Shown here piece after piece: positions 41,540 through 49,638 of a stretch of 64,000 bases of DNA (within the stretch, counting starts at the first letter, position 1; each line of letters begins with the position of its first letter). The position numbers and the translations under genes were made by a program. The stretch is from a virus, in the IMG/VR virus record IMGVR_UViG_3300017763_000002, positions 140,907 through 204,906 of that record; one strand, given 5' to 3'. The notes under the pieces are model-generated. The model was not told where the DNA came from. It worked only from the letters and a program-made list of their open reading frames with translations, and did no database searches.

Positions 41540-41901
41540 GTAGCGAGTTAGATTTATTATGGGACACATACGATTTCGTTCTCGATAAAGTTGTCGTTCT
41601 TGAAGATGAATTTGCGGACTTATTTAAACAGATAAATGAACAAATTGAAAAAAATTCTAAAATTAATCGTGCGACTAAAGGTTCTTTTTTAAAAAACGCA
41701 AATGAACTCAAAGGTTTATATAACAAACAGATAAGAACCATAAATGAATTGCGAGTTTTTTACAAGCGAAATAAGACTGACATTCCTCGTGAGAGAAAAG
41801 TATCTATTGACTCTTTTGAAGAGTTAGCTCAAGTTACCGAAGAATTGCTAAGTGTCTTAAATCAATCTCTTGAAGATGTAGAAAATATGCTTGACTATTA
41901 A
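41536..41901 (+). CDS. Coiled-coil hypothetical protein
   Basis: 121 aa, all-helical and acidic (DFVLDKVVVLEDEFADLFKQINEQIEKNSK). Likely a helical bundle. Its stop lies within the -35 element of the following gene's promoter. Confidence 0.55.
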   Translation: MSSELDLLWDTYDFVLDKVVVLEDEFADLFKQINEQIEKNSKINRATKGSFLKNANELKGLYNKQIRTINELRVFYKRNKTDIPRERKVSIDSFEELAQVTEELLSVLNQSLEDVENMLDY

Positions 41902-41919
41902 GATTATTTGCTTTAGATT
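41891..41919 (+). promoter_or_regulatory. Promoter (class I, leaderless)
   Basis: TTGACT, 17-bp spacer, TAGATT, then 6 nt to the ATG at 41926. The -35 covers the end of the upstream reading frame. Confidence 0.65.
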
Positions 41920-41925
41920 TAAATT

Positions 41926-42189
41926 ATGAAACGAGGAAGACCAAAAGGCTACTCTCCATATGTGGAGATTTCTTACGAAGATTTGTCAGATTATGTTGGC
42001 AAAAAAACATTAATAAAAGTTTGCAAAAATTGGGCAACTACTATTGGGTTGCACCCGACCCAACAAGATAATACTAAAGATTTATTAAATAATTTAAATA
42101 CAGAACAAGTATCAATTACAAAAGTGGCGAATGAGGAGCTTGAACAAAGCCCAAAAATAGAATTTAATATTACAAATTTTGATGAATAA
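41926..42189 (+). CDS. AT-hook-like small DNA-binding protein
   Basis: 87 aa starting MKRGRPKGYSP, an AT-hook core (RGRPKG) suited to minor-groove binding in AT-rich DNA. The rest is helical with a Glu/Asn-rich tail. It overlaps the RuvB-like gene, suggesting joint action on DNA, which is inference. Confidence 0.55.
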   Translation: MKRGRPKGYSPYVEISYEDLSDYVGKKTLIKVCKNWATTIGLHPTQQDNTKDLLNNLNTEQVSITKVANEELEQSPKIEFNITNFDE

Positions 42190-43117
42190 TTACTTTCCAG
42201 ATTTAATTGGTCAGAAAGCAGTCAAGAAGAAGCTCTCATTTTATATTGAAGCTTTCAATCAGACAGGCGTCTGTCCCTTTCTTCTCTTAACAGGAGCTAA
42301 GGGTTTGGGCAAAACTCAATTTTCAAAAGCTTTTGGCAAAAATTTAAATAATAAAGATGGAAGTAAAAGGACTTTTATAGAGATTAATTGCTCTACTATA
42401 CGAAATAACGAGCAGTTTTTTGAGCAAATATTTCTTCCTGTTATATGTGACAATGAAGTAACAATATTGTTTGACGAATGTCACGCTCTTCCAAAAGATT
42501 TAACAATGGCTTTTCTGACAATATTTAATACAGAAACATCTACTAAGAAAAAATTTGAATGGGATGAGATGTCTTTTGAATTTGATTTTAAAAAACAGAC
42601 TTTTATTTTTGCCACAACAGAAAGTGATCAAATCTTTCCCCCGCTCAAAGATAGATTAACCAATGTAGATTTTGAACCTTACTCCCAACTTGAGCTTGGT
42701 CAAATATTAAGATTGTGTGCCCCAAAGACTGTGATTCAAGATGATTGCCTTAAAGAAGTCTCTAAGTCCGTTCGGAATAATGCAAGAAATGCAGTAATGA
42801 GGGCAAAAGAAATATCACTATATTGCGGAGCCAAGAAAAAGTTTTTGTTTTCCTTAAAAGATTACGAAGACTTATGCGATCAGGTGAGTATATTGCCATT
42901 AGGATTAACATATACTGAAAAGCAAATACTCGAAGTGCTTAACAAGCAAGGTTCTGCGACATTAACAGGTCTTGCTGCAAAATTAGGTTTAAGTAAGACA
43001 TCTATTCAAAAAGATCACGAATTATATCTTTTAAATAAAAATTTAATAGAGATTGATGGTAAACGCAAAATCACATCAAAAGGCATAGATGTTTGTAAAA
43101 TCTTAGAATCAGTATGA
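42182..43117 (+). CDS. RuvB-like AAA+ ATPase
   Basis: 311 aa. Walker A LTGAKGLGKT (about 36-45), Walker B TILFDECH (about 97-104), sensor-1 FATTESD, and a C-terminal winged helix (LTYTEKQILEVL...LAAKLGLSKTSI) in the order of bacterial RuvB. RuvB pumps DNA at Holliday junctions. There is no RuvA nearby. The start overlaps the AT-hook gene. The family is clear; whether it does branch migration or another motor task in phage recombination is unknown. Confidence 0.75.
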   Translation: MNNYFPDLIGQKAVKKKLSFYIEAFNQTGVCPFLLLTGAKGLGKTQFSKAFGKNLNNKDGSKRTFIEINCSTIRNNEQFFEQIFLPVICDNEVTILFDECHALPKDLTMAFLTIFNTETSTKKKFEWDEMSFEFDFKKQTFIFATTESDQIFPPLKDRLTNVDFEPYSQLELGQILRLCAPKTVIQDDCLKEVSKSVRNNARNAVMRAKEISLYCGAKKKFLFSLKDYEDLCDQVSILPLGLTYTEKQILEVLNKQGSATLTGLAAKLGLSKTSIQKDHELYLLNKNLIEIDGKRKITSKGIDVCKILESV

Positions 43118-43359
43118 TTTTAAATAAAAAACAAAAAAAGATTTTTCTTAAATGTGCAGAGGAGCTTAACGAGCTTTCAACAAAATTATTACAAGAAGTT
43201 AATAAAAAAGACAAATGCAGGTACAATGATATTGTGCTTGAGTCTCAAGATGTTGACGCTAGGTTATTAGAGCTTAAACACATATTAAGAGTAGATGATA
43301 ATTTCCCAAATTATAACGAGCATAAATTAATTCTAGGTAATGCAGAAGATTTATCTTGA
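43114..43359 (+). CDS. Small helical hypothetical protein
   Basis: 81 aa, basic N-terminus (LNKKQKKIFLKCAEELNELSTKLL) and acidic C-terminus. Overlaps the RuvB-like gene by ATGA. Confidence 0.5.
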   Translation: MILNKKQKKIFLKCAEELNELSTKLLQEVNKKDKCRYNDIVLESQDVDARLLELKHILRVDDNFPNYNEHKLILGNAEDLS

Positions 43360-43384
43360 CTTTTAACCTTAAATAAATTATATT
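43356..43384 (+). promoter_or_regulatory. Promoter (class I, leaderless)
   Basis: TTGACT, 17-bp spacer, TATATT, then 6 nt to the ATG at 43391. Confidence 0.75.
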
Positions 43385-43390
43385 AATACA

Positions 43391-43582
43391 ATGAATATCG
43401 AACAAAAAAATACTCCTATATATAAATATAGGCTTTATGACTTCGCTCAGTCCGAAGGTAAAGAATTAACTTCTGGGGTGCATTTATTAACTGCAAGAGA
43501 AGCTAGTATTAAAAATCGAGCTTTTGCTATGAATGGATTGCAAAAAAAATATATTAAAAAAAATAAACATGATAATAGATGA
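43391..43582 (+). CDS. Small basic hypothetical protein
   Basis: 63 aa, leaderless start (MNIEQKNTPIYKYRLYDF...). Beta-rich front and a basic tail (KKYIKKNKHDNR). Overlaps the macro-domain gene by 14 bp. Confidence 0.55.
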   Translation: MNIEQKNTPIYKYRLYDFAQSEGKELTSGVHLLTAREASIKNRAFAMNGLQKKYIKKNKHDNR

Positions 43583-44084
43583 ATCACAAAAAGCTAATGT
43601 AAAAGGGTTTCTAGGCGACTTGTTGGATTTCCCAAATGGAATTAACCGCATAGCTCATTGTTGTAATACTCATAATGTTATGGGGGCGGGAATAGCTAGA
43701 AGTATTAAAGCTCATTTTCCTTACGCTTGGCAAGCGGATTGCATCGCTCACCAAAATAAAAAAAATACTTTAGGTTCGTATTCTTTTGGTTGGGCGGATA
43801 TAGACTCAGGAGAGTGCCAAAAAGGGGTTTTTAATCTTTACACACAGGATACTATTGGTAGCGGAAGAGAAGTTAATTATGAAGCATTTTACCAATCTTT
43901 ATCAAAAGTAAGAGACGCTTTAGAAAAAGATCAAATGCATAATGGAGAAGATATGATTTTAGGTCTTCCTTACGGAATTTCTTGCGGTCTCGCAGGTGGA
44001 AGTTGGAGAGTAATATATTCTATGATTTTAGATGTTCTCTTACATTCTCCGATTAAAACATATATTGTAAAACTTGATGACTGA
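43569..44084 (+). CDS. Macro-domain ADP-ribose-binding protein
   Basis: 171 aa from MIIDES, chosen because the upstream M lies inside the previous frame. Macro core: VKGFLGDLLDF, IAHCCNTHNVMGAGIARSIKAHFPYAW, LGSYSFGWA, and ILGLPYGISCGLAGGSW. This pattern resembles OARD1/TARG1 and Appr-1''-phosphatase proteins, which bind or hydrolyse ADP-ribose. A phage may use it to remove ADP-ribosyl marks or NAD-derived signals from host defence; not shown. Fold call is firm. Confidence 0.8.
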   Translation: MIIDESQKANVKGFLGDLLDFPNGINRIAHCCNTHNVMGAGIARSIKAHFPYAWQADCIAHQNKKNTLGSYSFGWADIDSGECQKGVFNLYTQDTIGSGREVNYEAFYQSLSKVRDALEKDQMHNGEDMILGLPYGISCGLAGGSWRVIYSMILDVLLHSPIKTYIVKLDD

Positions 44085-44259
44085 TTCTCAAATGTTAAAA
44101 TCTTTAATAACTAAAGAAATTGATCGGCTATCAATAAACCATGATCCAAAAAATATATTATTAATAAATAATGTTTTAAAAAGAATGTTGCTTTTTATTG
44201 ACGATCACGATAGAATGGTCGCGGAAATTTTAAGAATCGGAGGTAAACATACATTATAA
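44077..44259 (+). CDS. Small helical hypothetical protein
   Basis: 60 aa (MTDSQMLKSLITKEIDRLS...), acidic helices. ATG chosen over an adjacent TTG. Overlaps the macro-domain gene by 8 bp. Confidence 0.5.
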   Translation: MTDSQMLKSLITKEIDRLSINHDPKNILLINNVLKRMLLFIDDHDRMVAEILRIGGKHTL

Positions 44260-44489
44260 TGTTTGACAATGGAATAAATAACGAATTTGAGGAAGCCCAT
44301 CAAAAAGGTTTAAGACGAGGCTTTGATCTTGGGTGGTCTTATAAAGGTCGATATTACCGACAAATGATTAAAGATATGCTAAACGACAAAGACTATTTAA
44401 ATTCGGGATCAAAAACCCTCAAAAGACTTTTAAATAAAATGGAGAATGATGAAGATAACAGAGAGAACATAACAATTAATACTTTCTAA
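44259..44489 (+). CDS. Small hypothetical protein
   Basis: 76 aa (MFDNGINNEFEEAHQKGLRRGFDLGWSYKGRYYRQ). A KGLRRGFDLGW motif resembles short repeat phage proteins. Starts on the TAA of the upstream gene. Confidence 0.5.
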   Translation: MFDNGINNEFEEAHQKGLRRGFDLGWSYKGRYYRQMIKDMLNDKDYLNSGSKTLKRLLNKMENDEDNRENITINTF

Positions 44490-44490
44490 A

Positions 44491-44787
44491 ATGAGCAAAA
44501 AATTAGACCCTTTTTATGACGAGGACTTAAACGAAACTTGTCCGATTACAAATAAAGATGTATTAGATGACTGCCATGTTGTGATTGAGTTCGGATATGG
44601 TAGTGATTGGGATATGACAACTTATACTTTCTCTACCATACATGATGAGGTGGGCAAGAAAATTGTAGCTTACATTCAATCCCTAATGCCAAAGGGTCAT
44701 TCAGTAGAAGAGTTTTCCACCAATGTCATGGAAGACCTTTTTAATAAAGAATGGACTGATGAAGATAAAAATAATCATGGATTATGA
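44491..44787 (+). CDS. Small acidic hypothetical protein
   Basis: 98 aa. CHVVIEFGYGSDWDMTTYTFSTIHDEVG suggests a small beta domain. Overlaps the following membrane peptide gene by ATGA. Unrecognised. Confidence 0.5.
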   Translation: MSKKLDPFYDEDLNETCPITNKDVLDDCHVVIEFGYGSDWDMTTYTFSTIHDEVGKKIVAYIQSLMPKGHSVEEFSTNVMEDLFNKEWTDEDKNNHGL

Positions 44788-44945
44788 GAACACTATTAAG
44801 TATAATATTATATCATGTGGGAGATTTGGTTTGTTGGTTTTTGCGTTTTAGTTGCTTTAGTTGGCTGTATCCATTTTATTCAAAAATTATGATTTTAAGT
44901 TCTGAGCTTGACAAAGAAGGCGAAGTATGGGAGAATAAAAAATGA
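44784..44945 (+). CDS. Small membrane-associated phage protein
   Basis: 53 aa (MRTLLSIILYHVGDLVCWFL...LYPFYSKIMILSSELDKEGEVWENKK). The hydrophobic start followed by GDLV...YPxYxKxMxxSSxL resembles a small phage protein type that is common in tailed phages. Function unknown. Confidence 0.5.
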   Translation: MRTLLSIILYHVGDLVCWFLRFSCFSWLYPFYSKIMILSSELDKEGEVWENKK

Positions 44946-45160
44946 TGCACGAAGCAATGACAGAAGAAATTAATTATAACAAAGGCTACGATAAAGGATA
45001 TACAGACGCACAAGAATATCTCGCAAAAAAATTTGAAAAAGTTTTGAGTAAAAATGCAAACCAATCATACGACAAAGGATACGACAAAGGCTTTAGAGAA
45101 GGAGCAAATGAAAAAGATAACAAGCCATGCGTTTGTGGATTTTGGGGAGCAAAAAAATGA
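44942..45160 (+). CDS. KGYDKGY-repeat small protein
   Basis: 72 aa. NKGYDKGYTDAQEYLAKKF and SYDKGYDKGFREGANEK repeat the same motif; CVCGFWG at the end has a Cys pair. Overlaps both neighbours by ATGA. Confidence 0.5.
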   Translation: MMHEAMTEEINYNKGYDKGYTDAQEYLAKKFEKVLSKNANQSYDKGYDKGFREGANEKDNKPCVCGFWGAKK

Positions 45161-45432
45161 AAATATCGGTTACTAATTATAATAAAACTTATAGTGTTGA
45201 ATCTGATGAAGATTTAGATGCGGAAGATTTAGCGGATGTATTTAAAGGCTTGATGGTAAATATGGGGTTCCATCCTAAAAATGTAGATGAATTATTTAAT
45301 ACAGAATATGAGTGGTTTCCCGAAGACGAATTAAGAACTGAAATTGACGAAGAAGTAGTAAAAAAAGGATTAGAAGATTTTTCAAATAGTCTTGTAAATA
45401 AATGGCATAAGGATTGCCAAGAAGGAAAATGA
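45157..45432 (+). CDS. Small hypothetical protein
   Basis: 91 aa from MKISVTNYNKTYSVESDEDL; the start on the upstream stop is preferred to one 30 nt earlier. Acidic. Unrecognised. Confidence 0.5.
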   Translation: MKISVTNYNKTYSVESDEDLDAEDLADVFKGLMVNMGFHPKNVDELFNTEYEWFPEDELRTEIDEEVVKKGLEDFSNSLVNKWHKDCQEGK

Positions 45433-45746
45433 TTAATTGGATTAAAATTGAAGACGAAATGCCCGAAGAGGGAAAGAGATTGCTTTACTTTTTTGAAGGC
45501 ACAGGTGTTTGGGTGGGCTTTTATTATGGCAGAGACGAAGAGTATCCCGATTCAAATAATCATGTATTTGGTTGCGAAGCAGGATTTTTAACAGGAGATG
45601 TCACCCATTATTGCTACATTGATTATCCCGAAGGTGGAGAATGGAGAGCAGAATCAGATAAAGAATTTTCTAAAGAAGCCAAAAAAGAAATGTTGGAAAT
45701 ACAAAAAGAACAGAATCAAATATTCAATAATTTATTTAAACAATGA
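45429..45746 (+). CDS. DUF551-like protein
   Basis: 105 aa starting MINWIKIEDEMPEEGKRLLYF...VWVGFYYGRDEE, the pattern (W-I-x-x-x-D-x-P...G...V/W-x-G-x-Y) of DUF551 proteins frequent in phages. Role unknown. Confidence 0.55.
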   Translation: MINWIKIEDEMPEEGKRLLYFFEGTGVWVGFYYGRDEEYPDSNNHVFGCEAGFLTGDVTHYCYIDYPEGGEWRAESDKEFSKEAKKEMLEIQKEQNQIFNNLFKQ

Positions 45747-46024
45747 AAACATTACATAATACTAAAAATTGCAAATACAGAAGATACTTGTATAAAAAAT
45801 TAAAGCATGGCAAAATAAGTGGCAAGTTTTATAAGTTTCTTTGCAGAAATTTCCCTTATCGAATTAATGCAAGAGAAGTGACAATTTGCGTTAGCATGGT
45901 GCTTGATGGGAGAATGACCGAAAATAAAGCCATTACTACCTTACAAGGAGCAACTACTGAACTTAGACGACAACAAGAGTTGTACAAATCAAATGTGGAG
46001 TGCAGAAAGAAAATAGGTTGGTAG
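45743..46024 (+). CDS. Small basic hypothetical protein
   Basis: 93 aa, basic N-terminus (CKYRRYLYKKLKHGKISGKFYKFL). Overlaps the upstream gene by ATGA and the next by 25 bp. Unrecognised. Confidence 0.5.
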   Translation: MKTLHNTKNCKYRRYLYKKLKHGKISGKFYKFLCRNFPYRINAREVTICVSMVLDGRMTENKAITTLQGATTELRRQQELYKSNVECRKKIGW

Positions 46025-46791
46025 TAAAATTAAATGCTGAAAGATATATTTCTGAAATAGATTTTTCTGAAATAGAATGTTGTAGAATTGATGCTAATGT
46101 TAATAACAATTACCCTCCGATACATTCTTTTGTAACATCTATGGAAGATCACAAAATGTCTGCTATGTCTAAAAAACTAAAAGACAATTTTACCATTTTA
46201 GAGGGAGAGCCTTTCGACCCCTCTTTCACCCATAAAGAAAAAATGTTTGGAGTCTACGAGAATCATTTAAAATGTATTCAATTAGCATATGATAATAATT
46301 TAGACCATGTGTTTATTTTTGAAGACGATGTATATTTTATCAAAAATTGGAGAAATATTGTTAATGAATTTATATATAATAATGAAGTTGACATTCTCAA
46401 GTTTGATTTATTACCTTATAATGTAGAAAGTAATTGTTCAGATAATAAAATTGTTTTTTACAAAAGAGATATGGGGTGTTGTTTAGGCGGTTATTATTTA
46501 AGTAAAAACGCAATCAATATCATGTTATCAAGACACTCAAGGCTTTTAAAATTACTAGAAAGCCATGAAGGAGATTCAGGAACAGAAACTTTATGGGGAT
46601 TTCTTGCAGAACCTTTTGAGGATGAAATATATACTTCATTGCCTAGAATTTGCATACAAGATTGGTTCTCTCAAAATAAAAGCAATTTACAAACAAATGA
46701 TCATTTAAAAAATTTAGTAGAGATGCAAGAAAAATATTATCTACCTAAATATAAACACTTTTACCCCGAATTACAAGATGAAAATATTTAA
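46000..46791 (+). CDS. GT25-like glycosyltransferase
   Basis: 263 aa with a GTG start. CCRIDANVNNNYPPIHSFVTSMEDHKMSAMSKKL has the acceptor/donor region form of LOS-type GT25 enzymes; GVYENHLKCIQLAYDNNLDHVFIFEDDVYF carries the nucleotide-sugar metal-binding acidic cluster. A second pattern CCLGGYYLSKNAIN follows. It likely transfers a hexose to a surface glycan or protein and may complement the GT4 and sulfotransferase genes upstream. Confidence 0.65.
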   Translation: MQKENRLVVKLNAERYISEIDFSEIECCRIDANVNNNYPPIHSFVTSMEDHKMSAMSKKLKDNFTILEGEPFDPSFTHKEKMFGVYENHLKCIQLAYDNNLDHVFIFEDDVYFIKNWRNIVNEFIYNNEVDILKFDLLPYNVESNCSDNKIVFYKRDMGCCLGGYYLSKNAINIMLSRHSRLLKLLESHEGDSGTETLWGFLAEPFEDEIYTSLPRICIQDWFSQNKSNLQTNDHLKNLVEMQEKYYLPKYKHFYPELQDENI

Positions 46792-46879
46792 ATGGATATA
46801 CGAAACTTTTTCAGCAATTTTTGTACTTTGTTATTGCGTTTTTGCTAGTTTCATGTTATTATTTAAGGATGAAGACTGA
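46778..46879 (+). CDS. Short single-span membrane peptide
   Basis: 33 aa (MKIFKWIYETFSAIFVLCYCVFASFMLLF). One transmembrane helix with two Cys. Very short, so only moderately supported. Its end overlaps the following start. Confidence 0.4.
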   Translation: MKIFKWIYETFSAIFVLCYCVFASFMLLFKDED

Positions 46880-47114
46880 ATTATATAATATGTTAAAAAG
46901 TTCTGCACAAGCAGAGTTGGACAAGTCAAAGCTTACGCTTGACTTGTTATCTAATCATGCAGTTGGCATTGGAGATCACTCTACCGATGACTACTACAAG
47001 AATGCAGAGCAAGCTCTCTGTATGTACATTGACGCTATTGATCGTTTAGAAGGTTTAGAAAAATATTTTAAAAATGAAGGGTGCAAAGACAAAGCCCAAG
47101 AAGGAGTCCACTAA
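46869..47114 (+). CDS. Small helical hypothetical protein
   Basis: 81 aa from MKTELYNMLKSSAQAELDKSK. The earlier Met belongs to the upstream membrane ORF region. Acidic helical bundle type. Unrecognised. Confidence 0.5.
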   Translation: MKTELYNMLKSSAQAELDKSKLTLDLLSNHAVGIGDHSTDDYYKNAEQALCMYIDAIDRLEGLEKYFKNEGCKDKAQEGVH

Positions 47115-47208
47115 AGCCAAACCATCTAACGGCAAAGGTGATTCTCCTAGAAATATTTCTGAAAAATTCAAAAAGAATTACGACCAAATAAACTGGAAAA
47201 AGAAATAA
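47074..47208 (+). CDS. Small Lys-rich protein
   Basis: 44 aa, Lys-rich (MKGAKTKPKKESTKAKPSNGKGDSP...), ending FKKNYDQINWKKK. Aromatic-basic ends like this occur in small phage proteins. It overlaps the previous gene by 41 bp. Confidence 0.45.
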   Translation: MKGAKTKPKKESTKAKPSNGKGDSPRNISEKFKKNYDQINWKKK

Positions 47209-47219
47209 ATCTTGTGTCT

Positions 47220-47288
47220 ATGGAAACTATAATGACCGCAACTATTATTTTTATTTTTATTATTGATTTTATTTTTAGCAGAAGATGA
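47220..47288 (+). CDS. Tiny membrane peptide
   Basis: 22 aa (METIMTATIIFIFIIDFIFSRR), one hydrophobic helix with a basic end. It overlaps the next ATG. Size makes it uncertain. Confidence 0.3.
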   Translation: METIMTATIIFIFIIDFIFSRR

Positions 47289-47536
47289 TTAGTTTAAATA
47301 GCGACAACGAACTCCCTCCTTCTTCTCAAGAAGAACTTAAAAATTTAATTGACGAAACAATAGAAAAGTTTGGAGCTTATTCTGAAGGCTCAACTCATGG
47401 TGGTCTTAGCCCAACTAGCGTACAAGATATCATTGCATTTTTAATGTATACTGAAGACAATCAATCTATTGATTTAAATATATCAAAATCTGAAGATGAA
47501 TACCATCTTAATTTAACTATAAAAAATAAAAAATAA
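47285..47536 (+). CDS. Small hypothetical protein
   Basis: 83 aa (MISLNSDNELPPSSQEELKNLI...). Mixed charge. Ends on the start of the next gene. Confidence 0.5.
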   Translation: MISLNSDNELPPSSQEELKNLIDETIEKFGAYSEGSTHGGLSPTSVQDIIAFLMYTEDNQSIDLNISKSEDEYHLNLTIKNKK

Positions 47537-47718
47537 TGATACAGATAGAAGACTCAAATAATGAAAAATTTTACATCAATCCTAGACAAGTAATATATGT
47601 TAAGGAAAGAATAAATCGGGATGGTATATTATGGAAAATATTACTTTCCAATGGAGAGTCGATTATAACTAGAAATGAACAGGGAGCAAATTCAATTATT
47701 AATGCGATAACTCCATAA
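47536..47718 (+). CDS. Small hypothetical protein
   Basis: 60 aa (MIQIEDSNNEKFYINPRQVIYVKE...), beta-rich, Tyr/Asn-rich. Overlaps the upstream gene by one base (ATG on TAA). Unrecognised. Confidence 0.5.
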   Translation: MIQIEDSNNEKFYINPRQVIYVKERINRDGILWKILLSNGESIITRNEQGANSIINAITP

Positions 47719-47726
47719 AAATAATC

Positions 47727-47755
47727 TTGACAATGGTTAATTTTTTATTTATTAT
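47727..47755 (+). promoter_or_regulatory. Promoter (class I, leaderless)
   Basis: TTGACA, 17-bp spacer, TATTAT, then 6 nt to the ATG at 47762. Confidence 0.8.
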
Positions 47756-47761
47756 TACAAC

Positions 47762-48868
47762 ATGACTAAATTAGGACTCACTTGTATAAGCGAACAACTA
47801 AAGCTAAAAGATAAACAAAAGTATTCTTTTCGCACCATGACTCGCAAGCGTTTCAATGACTTGACTGAAAGAGATGGAAGAGCGGAAGCTATCAAAGAGC
47901 TTTCCGAAAGAATTTTGCATAATGTTATGGCAACCCAACATATTATCACACATTGTCGTGATATTGGCATTGCCCATTACAGACTCAGTAGCAATATATT
48001 GCCTCTGATTAGTGATCCAACTCTTGATCTCTCGATTTCAGATATACATGATATTGATATAGTCAAGGGAAATCTTTTGCTTGTGGGTTTTATGTCAGAA
48101 GACTACGGCATATCAGTAGGTATGCACCCCGATCAGTTTAATGTTCTTGCTTCTACTAATGAGACATCAGTAAATAAAACTATTGTAGAGCTTAATATGC
48201 AAGCATGGATTATGGACACAATGGGGTTACCTCAAACACATGAAGCACCTATGAATATTCACATTAATGGAACTCCTCCCGAAATAAAATCTAATGTTGA
48301 TCCCGAATCCATCAACAATATGCGTATTAAAGAAATGGCAGAAAGATTTTACAATAATTTAATGCGTTGCGATGAAGGTGTTTATAATCGACTAACTATC
48401 GAGAACGAAGACAAAGGTTTTTGGAATGTAGACAATATTATTACATTTAGTGAATACATATTTCATAAATATAACTTCAACCTCCCTGTTTGCTATGACA
48501 ATCTTCACGACTTTTGCAATCCATCAGAAGAACGCAATATTATATTTCAAGCAGAGCGTTGTGCGTATACATGGGTAGACCAAGATGATGGAGAATTTAT
48601 TGCTCCTGTCTTTCATTGGTCAGAAGGTAAACCCGACAAGCCAAGGGCACACGCAGACTATTTTGCATTAGGTAATTATCCACCCACTATTGCTATCGAG
48701 CCAAATAACGAAGCCAAATGGGAATGCGAAGTAAAGCTCAAAGATATTGCTATTCAAAAACTTACAAAAGGTATGGAATTAAATTCGCCAACCTCTAATT
48801 ATCATTATACCAAAGGTTATGCGGAAGGTTGGGAAAATGCACTTGACAATGAAAAACAATTAGTCTAA
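47762..48868 (+). CDS. uvdE: UV damage endonuclease (UvdE/UvsE family)
   Basis: 368 aa, TIM-barrel UVDE. YRLSSNILPLI, GISVGMHPDQFNVLAS, NIHINGTPPEI, TIENEDKGFWN (Glu), VCYDNLHDF, FHWSEGKP (His) and IAIEPNNEAKWE align with the metal-binding residues of the family. The enzyme nicks DNA 5' to cyclobutane dimers and other lesions, starting repair. Full length. The start is set by the leaderless promoter. It fits with DNA ligase and glycosylase genes nearby. Confidence 0.9.
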   Translation: MTKLGLTCISEQLKLKDKQKYSFRTMTRKRFNDLTERDGRAEAIKELSERILHNVMATQHIITHCRDIGIAHYRLSSNILPLISDPTLDLSISDIHDIDIVKGNLLLVGFMSEDYGISVGMHPDQFNVLASTNETSVNKTIVELNMQAWIMDTMGLPQTHEAPMNIHINGTPPEIKSNVDPESINNMRIKEMAERFYNNLMRCDEGVYNRLTIENEDKGFWNVDNIITFSEYIFHKYNFNLPVCYDNLHDFCNPSEERNIIFQAERCAYTWVDQDDGEFIAPVFHWSEGKPDKPRAHADYFALGNYPPTIAIEPNNEAKWECEVKLKDIAIQKLTKGMELNSPTSNYHYTKGYAEGWENALDNEKQLV

Positions 48869-48871
48869 TAT
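48843..48871 (+). promoter_or_regulatory. Promoter (class I, leaderless) inside uvdE end
   Basis: TTGACA, 17-bp spacer, TAATAT, then 7 nt to the ATG at 48879. The -35 lies in the last codons of uvdE. Confidence 0.75.
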
Positions 48872-48878
48872 TAATAAC

Positions 48879-49028
48879 ATGAACGAAGAAACAGAAAAGT
48901 TTTGGTACGACTCTTATACAGGCACTTATTGGCTTCACGATGAAGAATGGTCAGAGCCTAGAGAGTTCACAGAAGATGAATTAGTTAATGAAGGGATATA
49001 TTTAAATGAGTTCTGCATCGACAATTAA
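48879..49028 (+). CDS. Small acidic Trp-rich protein
   Basis: 49 aa (MNEETEKFWYDSYTGTYWLHDEEWSEPREF...). Leaderless start. It overlaps the next gene by 23 bp. Unrecognised. Confidence 0.55.
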   Translation: MNEETEKFWYDSYTGTYWLHDEEWSEPREFTEDELVNEGIYLNEFCIDN

Positions 49029-49257
49029 AGTATCTAAAAAATACGATAGATTTGACCTAGAAGAATGTATTACATCTCTATATCAAATAAATGATGACTT
49101 GCAAGTAATGGTCGAAAAAGAATTTGATACAGAAGAAGGATTGACTGAAGACGAAAAATTAAATATAATTAATGGGATGATGGATTTACATAAAATTAAA
49201 TGCGACAAAGCGTTCAAAGTTATGACTGAATTAATTAGCCAAAAAAATTTAAAATAA
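49006..49257 (+). CDS. Small helical hypothetical protein
   Basis: 83 aa (SSASTIKVSKKYDRFDLEECITSLYQ...), helical. Ends on the start of the next gene. Confidence 0.5.
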   Translation: MSSASTIKVSKKYDRFDLEECITSLYQINDDLQVMVEKEFDTEEGLTEDEKLNIINGMMDLHKIKCDKAFKVMTELISQKNLK

Positions 49258-49469
49258 TGGATATAGAAAAAGCGTTACAAATTATAATTGAAGAGGCTGA
49301 AAAAAGCATCACAAGTTCAACAGAAGTCTCTATGGCTAAAAACGAAGCGTTAGTTTTGTCTAAGCAACTGATGAGTTTTATCAGCAACTTAGACGAGCAA
49401 CTAATGTCTCAAGCACCTAAGTTTATCCCAACAGGGATGCCACAAGAAACTTCTCAAGATGAATCTTGA
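49257..49469 (+). CDS. Small helical protein, paralogue of the next
   Basis: 70 aa (MDIEKALQIIIEEAEKSITSS...). Its start is similar to the gene at 49459 (MNLEQAFNIVLNEAEISA), suggesting a local duplication of a small family. Confidence 0.5.
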   Translation: MDIEKALQIIIEEAEKSITSSTEVSMAKNEALVLSKQLMSFISNLDEQLMSQAPKFIPTGMPQETSQDES

Positions 49470-49638
49470 ACAGGCTTTTAATATTGTTCTTAATGAAGCG
49501 GAAATATCTGCTTTGGGAGAGCGTACAGACTATCATTTGGAAGTGATTAAAGCCACCGAAGTTCTGCGTTCTTTTTATGAAAGATACGGCAATCATTTTA
49601 AGCACTACGCAGAGGAACTAGAAGTTGATACCGACTAA
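49459..49638 (+). CDS. Small helical protein, paralogue of the preceding
   Basis: 59 aa (MNLEQAFNIVLNEAEISALGER...). The first 14 residues match the previous gene in form. It overlaps both neighbours. Confidence 0.5.
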   Translation: MNLEQAFNIVLNEAEISALGERTDYHLEVIKATEVLRSFYERYGNHFKHYAEELEVDTD

